Part shown: positions 25,210-39,100 of the stretch, piece after piece
Position numbering within the stretch: the first letter of the stretch is position 1
Layout: the number at the start of each line of letters is the position of its first letter
NCBI GenBank assembly: GCA_026874595.1
Contig: CM049310.1
Coordinates: 14,794,058 to 14,858,057 of the forward strand
Reading direction: 5' to 3'
DNA: 64,000 nt
Source of the DNA: Sipunculus nudus
Lineage: Eukaryota > Annelida > Sipuncula > Golfingiida > Sipunculidae
Notes under the pieces: generated by a model
Databases searched by the model: none
What the model saw: only the letters and a program-made list of their open reading frames with translations
What the model was told of the DNA's origin: nothing
Made by a program: the position numbers and the translations under genes

Positions 25210-26880
25210 GCCTGAAATCATGATTTTACTTCCATAGTTGTAGTCACCAAATTTTCCTGCAGCCATTGTTTGATATTTATGAACTATGTGCATTTGTATG
25301 ATGTCACAGTTTTCTGTATCCTTCCTTTTCATTGTGTGAAAGGGAAACTTTAAAACTCATCCAGAGATTATTTACAATAATACTGCCACCTAGTGTTGGG
25401 TTATTGAATTAAAGTTGAATCAAGAGAGATAATCAAGACTTTCAGATGTTTTTGTCCGTCTTCAACAAATGGGTGAAATACAAAGGTAGATGGCACATTT
25501 GATGAGCAGTATGATTAAATCAAATGTTTAATGGTAATATTTTTTTAACTTTCATTTTTTTAAACAAGCCTTATCACTAGATGGGGCTGGTGGGAAGTTA
25601 TTGTATCCTGTAAATAGTAGCTGCTCTGATTTTCAAGCCCCCCCCCCATTTATAATACCAGGCACATCATGAAAGGCATATGTGCCTTGGACTGTGCTTA
25701 TATCCTATGGAAGTTATCTGAAACTAGCTAAACTTGGAAGAAGCGCTGGAGAATGAAATGCTTGATGTTACATGTTTGTCATAATTTTATCCTTAATTTA
25801 GTCAGATATGTAGCATGATTTATAATCTTTGCTAAGTGAATTTTGATTTGTTAAAACTAAAAATTTTCTAACAACTGGTGATAATCTACATGATTGTAGA
25901 TATAGGTAAGGATCTTACATATGGGAAAATATGCTGTGTAGGTATACCACCCCATACAGCTTACATACTTGTGGTAATTCTTTTTATCTGGCTCCTAAAT
26001 GAAGTATCAATGATGATTACATCAACCTGCATAGGCTGAAATAATGATAAAAGAGATAAGAGTTAGTGATAAAAATGTGACTGCATATTAGTAGAGATGT
26101 GCAAATCTCAGGAGAGTGTTACTAATGTTACACCTTTTCCAGAAGTTTTCTCATGTTGAAGCCTCAGGTTAACCCTTTTGAGGAGAAAAGAGTGCAAATA
26201 ATATATCAAATAGTATTGCAGTAATACTCAAGCAAATTAGGGTAACAGTAGTAAGTGTGTTAGACATTCTAGACTAATATGGTACTGGTGATGAAGGTGT
26301 TAATACTTGTATTTCAAATGTGTGAATTTGGGTGGTGGTATATTTATATACAAATTAAGAAGTTTATATATCGTACTAACTTTGTATAATAGGTTTAACA
26401 ATAATTCTGATATTAATGTTTGCAAATGTTATTGTTGCCACTTGTTGTTACATGTTCAAGAATTATTCTTGTATTTTCTTTTTTCTAAATAATATAATCA
26501 GTCTTTATACCAGTGATACAAAAAAAGTGCCTGCCAGTATAAAACCTTTTTATTAAACTTTTACTCTTGTTTTCATATGAATGTGGATTTTGTTTTAACA
26601 AGATAATGTATACAAGGAGACTGATTGGTATACATATACAGCAATGACTGGTAATGCCAAAAAAAAAATCATAACTAAAACAAACAACCTGAGTCAGCAT
26701 CCAACTATGATACACAAGGTGTATTTACCTCACAAATACTCCTAGAGTCTTTCCAAATTTATGTATTTTTGTTTAAAAAGGTCACACGAGTAATGATAGA
26801 GCCATGAATGTTTAGTACTTCTTTAAAAATATCCTCATTTCATTGTAAAAATTGCCATAGAACCCTTTGCCTTCATACAA

Positions 26881-26886
26881 AATAAA
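26881..26886 (+). terminator. Poly(A) signal AATAAA for DPP7
   Basis: AATAAA is followed within about 50 bases by a T/GT-rich stretch (tgttttgcttgttgtc...ttgttgtgtg), the usual downstream cleavage element. This is the better of the two signals. Confidence 0.6.
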
Positions 26887-27015
26887 CATTTTGCAAATGT
26901 TTTGCTTGTTGTCTTCATCTTTGTTGTGTGTTGCCAAAGTATTGCTACTTAGTGTAAATGTAAACTTAATAACTTTTTGTGCTGAAGTTTTAATTACAGG
27001 GTTTTGTGAAGGAAA

Positions 27016-27021
27016 AATAAA
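27016..27021 (+). terminator. Alternative poly(A) signal AATAAA for DPP7
   Basis: A second AATAAA 130 bases further on, followed by tgtcctgtctgttcatgtc. It would give a slightly longer 3' UTR facing the METTL13 3' end. Confidence 0.45.
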
Positions 27022-27045
27022 ATTGTTAACTTAATGTCCTGTCTG

Positions 27046-28106
27046 TTCATGTCTAACAAGGAGTCCACCTTTTTAATCATTTTGACCACAAAATAGTCAC
27101 TGTAATGATGCAAACAATACCAGTATATCAATGCATGTAGTTTCCATTTATAAATTAGTGAGGGAATTCTTATTTACACATTACATGTCAGATACTGACA
27201 AACACAGGAGCACAACTCAATTTACATTCTGTACATAAAATGATTTAATTATCCATAACATGTCCTCAGGTTTAAAAAAGGATACACTGCTTAGGCTTCA
27301 ATAAATCATTAATAACCAAGTCACTCAGGATAAAAAATATGATAACCACATATAGTTAACCATGTTTACCTGGACCAGTCCCATCTCTCATCTTTTGTTG
27401 GCAAGGGTTCCATATTGTAAAAAAATTTAATTATCACAAAAATGACAATGCCATCATGACAAAGTTGCCAAATCTACAAGGGTGAACATTCAGTATTGTC
27501 AGTAGAATTCTTTTGACTGCAGGACTACTGATTGGCACTCCATAAAAAAGTCTGTTATAAACTGGTACAATATCACTGTGACAGCATGCAGAACAGACAG
27601 GCATTCCTGATAGATACCTGAAGCATCAGATGTGCTATCTCAACCTGCCCCAACTTTACCACAATATTCATTGTATCGTTCAGTAAACTCTCTCATTGGC
27701 CTTTACAATATGTTTCATTCATGTATGCTTGAATCTAAAATATGTTGAGAAACTTAAACCTAACACATCCTGTGTTGATTTTCCTTGCATGTTATCACAA
27801 GACAAAACGTTGTACATAACAATATTAATTAGCATCAAATTACAGGGTATTATGTATAACTGTCTGAAGTATCAATGCATAGTCCACTTAGCAAGAACAG
27901 TATCAAATGAAACAGAAAACCTAGGTTGGCAACAAAATTAAAATGAAAAAGAAATTTTTCAAATGGAAACTTCTGAGCCCCGAATATGTAGTGTATCTCT
28001 CAATTATGCCCGAGTCCTTCAAATAATGAATGCTCTTTTTTACCGTACAATATACACCTGTGGGACCAGGTTAATAGAACAGAGTTTAGATATAAACTTA
28101 GATATG
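27046..28106 (-). other. METTL13 3' UTR and gap to DPP7
   Basis: No gene or clear repeat seen. On the minus strand the weak poly(A) variant ATTAAA occurs at 27426-27431 and 27244-27249; canonical AATAAA was not seen. The 3' UTR may therefore run to about 27.2-27.4 kb, within a few hundred bases of the DPP7 3' end. Confidence 0.4.
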
Positions 28107-28408
28107 CTATAACAGATTCAGGCCATCCATTTCTCGCGTTAATTTCACTAGATCTTTTGCAGGACTCGCACTTTGTGAACTGATGTATCCTTGTACAGTC
28201 TTTAGATCTGTCAGTAACCGTTTACTGAGGGTGTCACCGTCCACTAAGTCTGTGGGTTCAGTTCTTGAGCCTGGAAAACCAAAAACAATCTCGTTGACCT
28301 CCTCTGGTACTTTTCTGTAGTGAACAGCTCTGAAGACACTCTTGATCGACGCTATCACCTCCTCTCTGAGGGTTTGGTTCCGACACACCAAGTTAAGGAT
28401 AAACACAC
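28107..28408 (-). CDS. METTL13: METTL13 last coding exon
   Basis: Acceptor tatttgtag. Residues 579-678: [11 protein letters not shown], then [15 protein letters not shown] and a variable tail ending DGLNLL, with stop TAG at 28107-28109. Confidence 0.94.
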
Positions 28409-31400
28409 CTACAAATACAATATTTAATTGAATAAGAATGTTAAAGCACACCAATATTATGAATGTTATGATTTTGTTGTGGTTTGTAGTATATGTCCAT
28501 CACATGTCATCATGTGTTAATTACTGGCGAATTGACAACATGAGGGTGTAACTTGCAGACAGCCACCTGGTAGTCATAAGGTTCTATCAAAACAATAAAA
28601 TGGCAACTCGAAGATGATTTATTTACTTGTTTAATTCCAATTTTTACAAAGGCTTACAATTTACCAAAGGCCCCTGTTGTAAGACACTGAAAGACCCAAA
28701 ATGAAAGCTAGATGTGTCTCTTTGACACAAATGATTATTTATTAGGATCTCACCCAATTATGGCAAGAATGGATGGATGAGACTAGAATATCAGCAGAAG
28801 CTGACAAAAGCCCTCAGCCAAAAGAACAGTGTTTAGAGGTGATAACAGTAACAAGTACTAAATATCTGTTCTCACATGGATGTATATCTGTACATGTCTC
28901 AGTTATAAATTTAAAATGGAGAGGTATGTACCATGATTCATAACAATCCACCAAATGCTTCCTGAAATATAAGCTTCTCAGTTTTATTCTATTATAAGCT
29001 CTGTGACCTTGAAAAGTAGATCAAGGTCACCCATCTTCGAACTTGACCGAGATTTTGTCCATATACATCTTCACCAAAGAAATAAAATTCCTATTGTGAA
29101 TCATTTAAGAGATATCCCGCTCACGAGGACAAAGTTGAAAAATCCATGAAAAATTCATTAAAAATCAGAAATTATAGGTGACGCCCCCAAACTGGTGCAG
29201 CAGTTACAGACCATCAGTCCCTATGATCATAGTAAGTATTGTGAAAATCCACCAAATGGTTCCTGAGAAATAAGCTTCTAAATGTTTTTTCTATAATCAG
29301 CTCTAAAACGTAGAAAAATAGGTCAAGGTCACCCATCTTCGAACTTGACTGAGATTTTGTCAATATACATCTTCACCGAAAAAATAATATTCCTACGGTG
29401 AATCCTTTTAGAGATATCCCGCTCACAAGCCCAAAGTTGAAAAATCCGATAAAAATTAATTAAAAATCAGAAATTGTAGGTGGTGCCACCAAACTTGTGT
29501 AGCAGGTACAGACTATCAGTCCCAATAATCATAGTAAGTTTTGTGAAAATCCACCAAATGGTTACTGAGTTATAAGCATCTAAGTGTTTTTCTTTAATCA
29601 GCTCTAAAATGTAGAAAATGGGTCAAGGTCACCAATCTTCGAACTTGACCGAGATTTTGTCGATATACATCTTTACCGAGGAAATAAAATTCTGACGGTG
29701 AATCCTTTTCAAGATATCCCGCTCACAAGGTAAAAGTTAATGGACGCCGGAGGGACAGACGGATGGACAGCTTGGGTGACGACAATAGCCCATCAGCCTA
29801 AGGGCTGAGGGCTAAAAAAGGGGCTGTACCTGGTTAATGTAAATGCATAACAAGATGTGGTCGGACAATGGTCCTCAGAGGGCCCCGCTTTTCTGCTAGT
29901 GCTGGACTAGTTTACATATGGGTGAAATATTAAGTTAAATTTGAAAAATATCACAAACAGAAACAGGTTTTTATCAATATGCATGAAGGAAAAAATCATA
30001 CTGGATTAAAGATGATATGTCTGAAATAATGTGTGCAATAGAAAATCATCAAATGTAGTCTGTTAGCCGTATTTGATTTTGAGCAAGTCTGTAATTCAAT
30101 AGGTCTGGAGCCCTCATAGGGACCAATGATCCCTGTAAATTTGGAAAAGCTACAGTATGTTGTTGATTAGTTATCACGCATGAAAGATAATCAGCAATTG
30201 GACAGTGGCAGCCATAATCAAATTCCAACAGGTCTCTAATTCATAAGGTCTGGAGCCCTTACAGGTACCAATCATCCCTGTGAATTCGGGAAAGCTGTAG
30301 GAGGTTGTTGTTGAGTTATCGCACATTAAATCAGCAATCAGGCTGTGGAGGCCATATTTGAATTCCAACAGGTCTGTAAATCAATAGGTCTGGACCCCTA
30401 ACAGGTACCAATCATCCCTGTGAATTTAGGAAAGCTGCAGGAGGTTGTTGTTGAGTTATCGCAAACGAAAGAAAATCAGCGATTGGTCTGTGGAGGCCAT
30501 ATTGGAATTCAGACAGGTAAGTTATTTAATAGGTTGGAGCCGTCGTAGGGATCAATGATCCCTGTAAATTTGGAAAAGCTGCAGTAGGTAGTTGATCACA
30601 CATTAAAGATAATCAGCATTTGGACAGTGGCAGCCATAATCAAATTCCAACAGGTCTGTAATTCATAAGGTCTGGAGCCCTCATAGGTACCAATCATCCT
30701 TGTGAATTCGGGAATGCTGCAGTAGGTTGTTGTTGAGTTATCGCGCATGAAAGAAAATCAGCAATTGGGCTGTGGAGGCCATATTGGAATTCAGACAGGT
30801 CTGTTATTCAATAGGTCTTGAGCCTCATAGGTACCAATCATACCTGTGAATTTGGGAAAGCTGCAGTAGGTTGTTGTTGAGTTATCGCATGCGAAAGAAA
30901 ATCAGTGATTAGGCTGTGGCGGCCATATTTGAATTCCAACAACCTTTGATAGGTCTGGAGACAACATAGGTACCAATCATCCCTGTTAATATGGGAAAGC
31001 TGCAGTATGTTGTTGTTGAGTAATCAAGTGCAAAAGAAAATCAGCGATTGGGCTGTGGCAGCCATATTTGAATTCCGACAGGTCTGTTTGTTTTTTGATA
31101 GAGCTGGAGCCCTCTTAGGTACCAATCATCCCTGTGAATTTGGGAGAGCTGCAGAATGTTGTTGTTGAGTTATCGCATGTGAAATAAAATCAGCAATTGG
31201 GCTGTGGCGGCCATATTTGAATTCCGAAAAGTCTGTTATTCAATAGGTCTGGAGCCCTCGTAGGTATCAATCATCCCTGTGAATTTGGGAAAGCTGCAGT
31301 ATGTTGTTGTTGAGTTATCGCATGTGAAATAAAATCAGCGATTGAGCTGTGGCCGCCATATTTGAATTCCGACAAGTCTGTAATTCAAAAGGTCTGGAGC

Positions 31401-32351
31401 CCTAACAGGTACCAATCATCCCTGTGAATTTGGGAAAGCTGCAGTATGTTGTTGTTGAGTTATCGCGTGCGAAAGACACTGTCACTGACGGAAGGAAGGA
31501 TGGACGGAATGACACGGTGATCAGTTTAGGGCACCGCTTGTCAAGCGGGGCACTAATAAGTAATTAAATTATAGATAATCTCTTACCTGTAGGTTCTAAC
31601 ACTGAATCTATACATCTGAGGAAGTCTGGTTTAACGAATGCTTGTGGTGGACAGCTCATGCCTGCATGAATGTCCTTACTGTCTGCATCCAACATCAGTA
31701 CATGCACCCTCTGACCTAAAATACACACAAGTAGTAAAATTATGATAACTGATTGTGACAGAGTTGAACAGTATAACTGTTATCATGTTTCACTGTTTCA
31801 GCCAATACTCAATTTGTCGCATGATATACCAGTATCAATAATGCAGAGAGTATTCAATTCATCTCAATATATTTTTACACTGAAGACAATATTCAAATTT
31901 TATCATGATATTTTTTTCACACTGCAGGTAATATTTAGTTAATCTCATAATATTTAAAATCAGCAAAGTTTAAATAATCCTATAGATAACCTACTTAGAT
32001 TAAACCCAATGAATTTGAGCATTTAGTAAGGCCCCTTTTCTATGCCCTGACAGGCACACATACTGTGCCCTGAAAAAAATGCACGAGTTTCCCAAGAATA
32101 TCCCCTCCGCATGACGTGATTTCACAAGGGATTCCCCACCCTCCGGTGTCCCCTGCAACATGTTGAGCATGTATCTTTTAGGTACAGTTTACTTTATTCA
32201 TGCATGCATTTAAAATTTCATTATACTTGCAGGACCGTATTGTTTTTTTATGGTAGTGTGCTATTGACATGCGGATGGGGGTTGTATACAAGAAGATTAT
32301 TAACTACCGCTGTTAGTAATAAGATATTTTACACCCCCTGCCACAAATACA

Positions 32352-32402
<51 letters not shown>

Positions 32403-32448
32403 GTGCATGTGTGGCAGGGGGTGTAAAATATCTCACTACTGACAGAGG

Positions 32449-32500
<52 letters not shown>

Positions 32501-35500
32501 CATTAAAGTGGACAAGCAGAGCAGCAAATAAGCATGTTTTGTCACCATGATAAATGCAGGGGTGGCCACAAGCAGACTGCATTCTTGTCCTTGACCTACT
32601 CAAGAAGATTCACCCTCCTGTGTTTTGCGTGCATTGAAAAGCCACACAGGATTTACACTAAGGAGATTTTTTAGAGAGCATTTCCGTCCGCATGTAAAAA
32701 GGACCCTAAGACCATGGATTCTAAGAAATATGATATGAGGTGTTTATCATAAAACATGACTGGTTTTAAGGTCATGTTCTACCAATAAGTATGATAATGG
32801 AATACCACACAGATTCTGATTTTAATTTCAGAAGAAAAGTGACTTATCCCAGGCATACAGATAAATCACTGTACCCTTTAATTTTATGCATGAGCTAAAG
32901 CTCTACTGACATTAAAAATAAATAGATATTCAAGTACTTGAGTGAGGAATGCCACATGAAATAAGTCTGTCTCACAGACAGGTATACACATGTAAGCAAA
33001 CATACATACATTTTGGTTTGTGTATCTTTCATTCATAAAAATTAGAATGACAAAACATTACCAAGCTAAATTGTCAAGACCAAAAATATTATAAAGATAT
33101 AAAGCAACTAAACATGATATATACTATTAAATATAAAAATGATGATAACCATAGGCAATGAAAACACATTAAACCATACCCTTGGTCTGCAGGGACTTTA
33201 TGTAGTCTAAGCCATCTGCTATATGAACCTGAAGATGGTCACTGGGAGAGAAACCAAACCATTTCTCTGCCACGTCAGCTATTGCTGCATCAAGCTCCAC
33301 CACATCCAGGTGTACCTAAGAGGAATTATCTTAATGTTCAGCACATACAGTTACCAACAGCTCCTCAATGTCATACTAATATAGTGAGCAGTAACATTAA
33401 CATTGTTTGATTTCTGTTTTATATGTTTTTGCTTGTATTTAGAACTCTCTACTGAAGAAGCAAATCTGTGGAATTAATTTCCCCTGCTTTGGGATATTAT
33501 TGTCTTTCATGCTTGATAAGCAACCAAAATTAAGGCAAGTGGTGAAAATCTTGAGGGCACCTGAAAACTTAAACAGAATGACTATGACATGTGGAGACAT
33601 CTGCAGGCAAACATAAAAACTAAAAAAAAACATTGAGAAATTGGACCAAAATTTGATCATTTTGTTTTTTTAGTTGGAGAGAATTATTTTTCAGAAAGAC
33701 ACTCCAAATCTAAGGTATGCATGAGAGCAATCACTGACCCAAATTTGAATGAAATCATATAAAATCTAGGAAAGTTATCACACAGAAACGAAAAAAACCT
33801 GACGGATGGACAGAGGGTGGACAGACAGAAAAACCCAAATCAATGTCCTCCGCATCCGCAGTGGGGGACAATGAGGATAAAAGCCACATGAAGGTGAATG
33901 TAAATGCTCTGGACAGAATTTTTTTGCATGATGAAGGGAATCTTCAGAAAGTTTTACCACCAGTTTAGGCAATAAAGTGACTTTTGTAGTGAATGCGTGG
34001 TTCCATGGGGGACAGTCACACTGCAGGTGCCCGGGTAAGCTGTGTATCTAACTTACATAAGCGGGGTTTGTCTGCTGGCTTGTAACAGCGATGTAGTGCT
34101 GGGCGATAACCGCCCGTGCAGGGCTGACCAAGCGGATACCGCTCGGACGGTCACCGTCCGCCTTCAGGCTTTAAGTAGAGCGCGCACAGAGCGTGTCAAA
34201 TCAGTGTTGCTCAGTCTGTTCTCAGGGTGGTCAGCTCTCGTGTCAGCCTTAGCAGTGATGTGTTAACTCGCCATTGGGATTTTATACTACAACATTCACA
34301 TTTACTTTTGGATTACCTACACTGCATTGGAGTACATAATTGGATAACTTTACCCACCTACGTTTACGGGGATTACTCTTTAGGGTATTGTGCTTTGTGC
34401 ATAGCGGAGCGACACCACGCCCCTGGCTTTGCCTGCAACGGAGTGACAGAATGCCTCACCATCTACTTCTGCCATCTGAAAGTTATCGCTGAGTTGTATT
34501 AAAACCCTATTTATATACTGCTGCCTTATTTCATTTGTGAATGCATGTGACTTAGAGTGTCAAGTGCAGATACATCAACCCAAGCCGGTAGGACCTAATT
34601 AAACTAACCCGAACTCACGTGTGCTACACCTCCCCCCCACCGGGTGTTACACTTTATGGAACAATATTTTATATTTAAAGTTTAGTGTTTACATGTCCCT
34701 TTTTTATAAAGATTAGGTCCATGGACTGTGGGTGGCACTGTCTGTTGAGAATGAAGAATAACCATACAATTAGAAAGATATTTTATAATTAAGCATTCTG
34801 GATCTCAGATTTTACATGCACTGGGCTATGAATAATCCAGAAGTGGTGGCCTGTTGCCAAGACATTACAATTGGGTCTAAGTAGTTCAGTGGGGATTTCC
34901 CCATTATGCCATCAAGGTAGAGGTGGGCATCACACCTGGAACCTTCTGCTCCAGTCCAACATCTTAATCACCAGGCCAAGTCCTACCCCAGTGTTTAAAA
35001 GTCTGAGTCTGAAGTGGTAATGATATGATTAAAAATCAATGTATTACACTAACCTTCGGTAAATGCCTGTGGATGAACACTGGAAGACCCCCACCACCAA
35101 GTCCAACCAGTAACACCCTCAGCTGAGTCTCTGAAGAGACGGAGTATATCATTATAAGTGAACAGTTACAAGACAGGTTTGTCTCCCATTCAGTTGCTGG
35201 AAGACTAAGCAAGGTGAAAATGTGATGAATTCAGGTTATACTCTTGTGAGTGTCACATATAATATTAAGTGGGGATAATTTTATTCCAATTTTGTGTAAA
35301 GTATCAGGTTGTGTAGCAACTAACTGACATACTAGTATTCCCTTTATCTGCCATCTTTACTTTAAGTCTTTATTAGATTTCATACATAAAGATGAAACAC
35401 TAAACATAATCCCTGAAGATAACAGAACACATTATTCCATGCATAACCTAACATGACATATGGGTTTTTGATCATTTATACTTATTTTTACATATGCCTG

Positions 35501-36089
35501 TGTGTCATAATAAACACTGGCAAATAGTTTCATCACCTGTTTAATATTTTCAATTGGAACACTTTTGTGTTTTGCATGATTGAATATTATACAATTATTC
35601 AATTGTGTGTCAAGGTATTGAAATTTTTACCATATGTAGTTTTGAAGTTATCCACCAGGGCGAGCCCTGCCACCATGACTCCATGATGTTGACATGATAA
35701 ATATGACTTGTCTATCACATGGCGTACTTTCTTCCCTCCCTTCTTCTTTGTGTTTTCTGAAAAACACACCACATGAAAAACAATCAAACCATCACTTCCA
35801 AGTGCACCAGCATATGCAATACATGAACTAGCAACATTTTTCTGGAAACTGACAACACCAATAATGTAGGAAGTGTCTAGGCAGCTGACAATGTAGGCTG
35901 CGGAGTATTAGACCCCTGGACTTTCTAGGCAGCCGACAATGTGGACAATGTCGCCTGCCTAGACAGTCCACACTCCACCCACTGTGCAGCTGACAGTGCT
36001 TTAACTGACATCACAAAGTGTCAGCTGCTTAGATGAGTGACATTCTAGACCTAGTAGCTATTTATTTACTTGAACTTTTATTATACAAA

Positions 36090-36139
<50 letters not shown>

Positions 36140-39100
36140 TATTCATAGCATATATGACACTGAGATATAGTATGGTCTGGTTACATATACTAAACCAAAC
36201 ATTAAGGTAGTGCTCAGGACTGGTTAAATTACTAAAAATTGATGTTTTTGCAATAAAAGGTAAACTTAATATTCAAAGTAAATTAAAAAGCTTGTAAATT
36301 CAAAGATGTTCCTCCAAAACAACGTTTATATTTATCAAAATGTAGAAAATGTCCTTAGCTTTCAGAAAATGTATACTTTAATGGGCATCAGATTGTTCAA
36401 TGCAAAGGAAAAAGTGAAACAAAGTCAGTCATGTGGGGGGACCAGTCCTGCTTCCTTAAATCAGAATAGTCAATATTTTTATATTTGTGGCCACCATGGA
36501 CACCACAATATGTGTCCAAGGTGTGTGTATTTTATTTCAGGGTTAAACGACTTATTAGAACACAGCTTCTTAGACCCAGCAATGGTTTTAGAATCAAATT
36601 TCTACAATTTGACATAATTGGACTTTTGTTACAAATTTAACTTTGTCAACACAGTCCACTTGTGTCTGTTTACCATAACAAGGCCGCGTGACTGGAGGTC
36701 TGATTGTTAGCCAAAACTTGGCGTGTTTTAGCCAGCAGAACATGTATTACATTTTTTGGGCCAAGGCAGTCAGAGCATCTCCTGATTGACACGTTGTGGT
36801 CCAGACAATGCACGCACTGTGTTTATGTTGTCACCTGTGATCGTGCCCGATGCACTGTTTTTAACACTAGTTTGCAGGGGTAAACAAACAGTTCCAGGGC
36901 AATATTTTGTCAGGTACAAACTAATTTTAAGGAAAGAAGTTATTTTTGTGTCAATCCAAAATGCTTTATAAGAGATTTGGTCCCTTTAAGGCCAGCATTT
37001 ATTCTTCTGGGACACAGTTTTGCCCAGGCATCTAAATGAGGCAGGCGACTGTTTAAGGCCCAGCGTCTGATTGAGGAAAAAGTGTAGTTTCTGATAGCCA
37101 GTGCTGCAACAGACCTTATGTAAAATAATGTCAAATTATTCCAGATCTGCAGAAAAACATGAAAAATGACACACTTGGCATCTTTCAGGACACTTAAAGA
37201 CAACAAAGGAGCATTTCCAATGTATGGCCACAGAAGAGTACCATGACAACAGATTATTTTAAGATATTTTTGGCGGAGGTAACTGCCGCCATTTTTTAAA
37301 ATCTAATTCTTAATCTAAATATGTACATCTGCAGAGTTCCAGTTTGGTTTGGGACTATGTGACAGGGAGGTACCACTCACATCCTATCATATTATTTTTG
37401 TATCCTGGTTTCAACCACACCTGGTGTCTATTGCACCTGTGGGTCCTTGTTGTGTAGTCATCCTCAATGCTGTGTCATAACACTGAGGGAACCATTCAAA
37501 TGTGAGTGATACACAGCTGTGGGGCACAGCTTTCCCATTAAGCCTGCAGAATGCTCACTCTGGGTGGGGGCCGACAGTGAAAATCTCACAGCCTCGGCTA
37601 AAATTTGAACTCACAAATCCCCAGCTTTGAGTCCTGCGCTCTACCCCTGAGCCACAGAAGCCGGTTCCAAGATCTTACAGATGAAGCATACAAGTAAAGC
37701 AAAACAGAAACATATAAAATATTTTGAGTCCATTCCAACACCCCTGTCCACCTTTTTTGGGGGGATTATTTTTTTGCGAATCAAAGAACACCAAAACCTT
37801 TTAAGCTTAGGGCATAAGAGGAAAAAGCTTAATTAACTATTACTGAAATAACGGCCTACCTTGGGTCATTTTCCTGTAAACAATTTAAAACCATTTTATG
37901 AGCAACTAGTATTCTTTAGCTACATCTTGCCACTAATCTAAGAAATAGGCTTATCAGGGAATAGTGATGACATCATAATAGACATGACGTACTAAAGAGG
38001 CACCAACATTCACGGGACCAATATTCAAGAGCTGCAAACCTCTGTTTACAGTGAGACTTGCATTCTCCTTGTGCATGCGCTTCACTTTTACACAATACTT
38101 TATATCCATATCCAAGGAGGATACACGATGGCCACTTATTAGGTATGCCATGAACCTAGGATCTTTATGAGACATGTCCACCAGCCCGTAAAGTAAATAA
38201 AATTTATATCATGAGTTGGTAAGGTACCAAAAATTATGCTGCTGCCTCTTTATGCCATTGGTGCAGATTTTGTTTAGCAAGGTTGTCTTATGTAGACATA
38301 ATCCCAAAACATCATGTGGACAGGGGGTGTGGAACGGACTCTTACTGATTATGTCACCAACCCATGTTTAAGTAACTATTTAAATTTCCACATGAAGACC
38401 AGTATTATCCCAGGATCCATTCAACATGCTAACTGACCTGCCACCAGCCTGGCTTCTGATTGAATCACATTTCTATTGGATGAGAAAACTAGCCTCCGGT
38501 ACATAGTCCCTTCAGAGTTAACGTCCTCCACAACATAGTCTCCGCTCATATCACTATGACCTTTCTCCTTAACATTTCTGGTGCTGATGTCATCACCAAT
38601 GGAGAGAAACGGAACCTGTAATAGGCACAACTGTTCAATCTAACCTCTTATTGGTTGTACCTATTGCTGTCATTTATAAATATTAACTAGTGCATAAATA
38701 AAATATTTCACTTGATCAACCTTTGTGAATTTGATCTTAACAAATTTATGAGCAGTTGCTGTTGATTTCAGAATTTATGTAACAGAATCTAACAGAATAG
38801 TCAGCAAATTGATAAAACAATTAAGGATAACAACAATTTCCAAGGTGTTTCCTTAACTACAGAGATCTTTTCTATGACATAGTGGATCTTAGTCTGTATC
38901 TTTATTTATTGTCAAATGTACATGTGGATAGTAACAACAACATCATTGCACTTAGCTAAAATGACCTTGTTTGTTGTAAATTGGTTGTTTTGACATATTT
39001 ACAATCTAGATGGCACACAAGACAACTTTCTGATTCAATCCTGGAACACAAAAGCAAACTGTGTGTTGTTAATATTCACTGATGCTTGTGTCATTATGTC

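Larger units (their letters stand above)
25210..27045 (+). other. DPP7: DPP7 3' UTR and downstream flank
   Basis: AT-rich sequence with no coding signal and no clear repeat copy. The transcript most likely ends after AATAAA at 26881 or 27016. Confidence 0.5.

Noticed and set aside
32204-32497. 97-residue open frame rich in YIYI
   Set aside because: It is only the translation of (TA)n tracts.
34042-34502. Open frames of 74 and 91 codons
   Set aside because: They fall within the probable solo LTR and resemble no protein I know.
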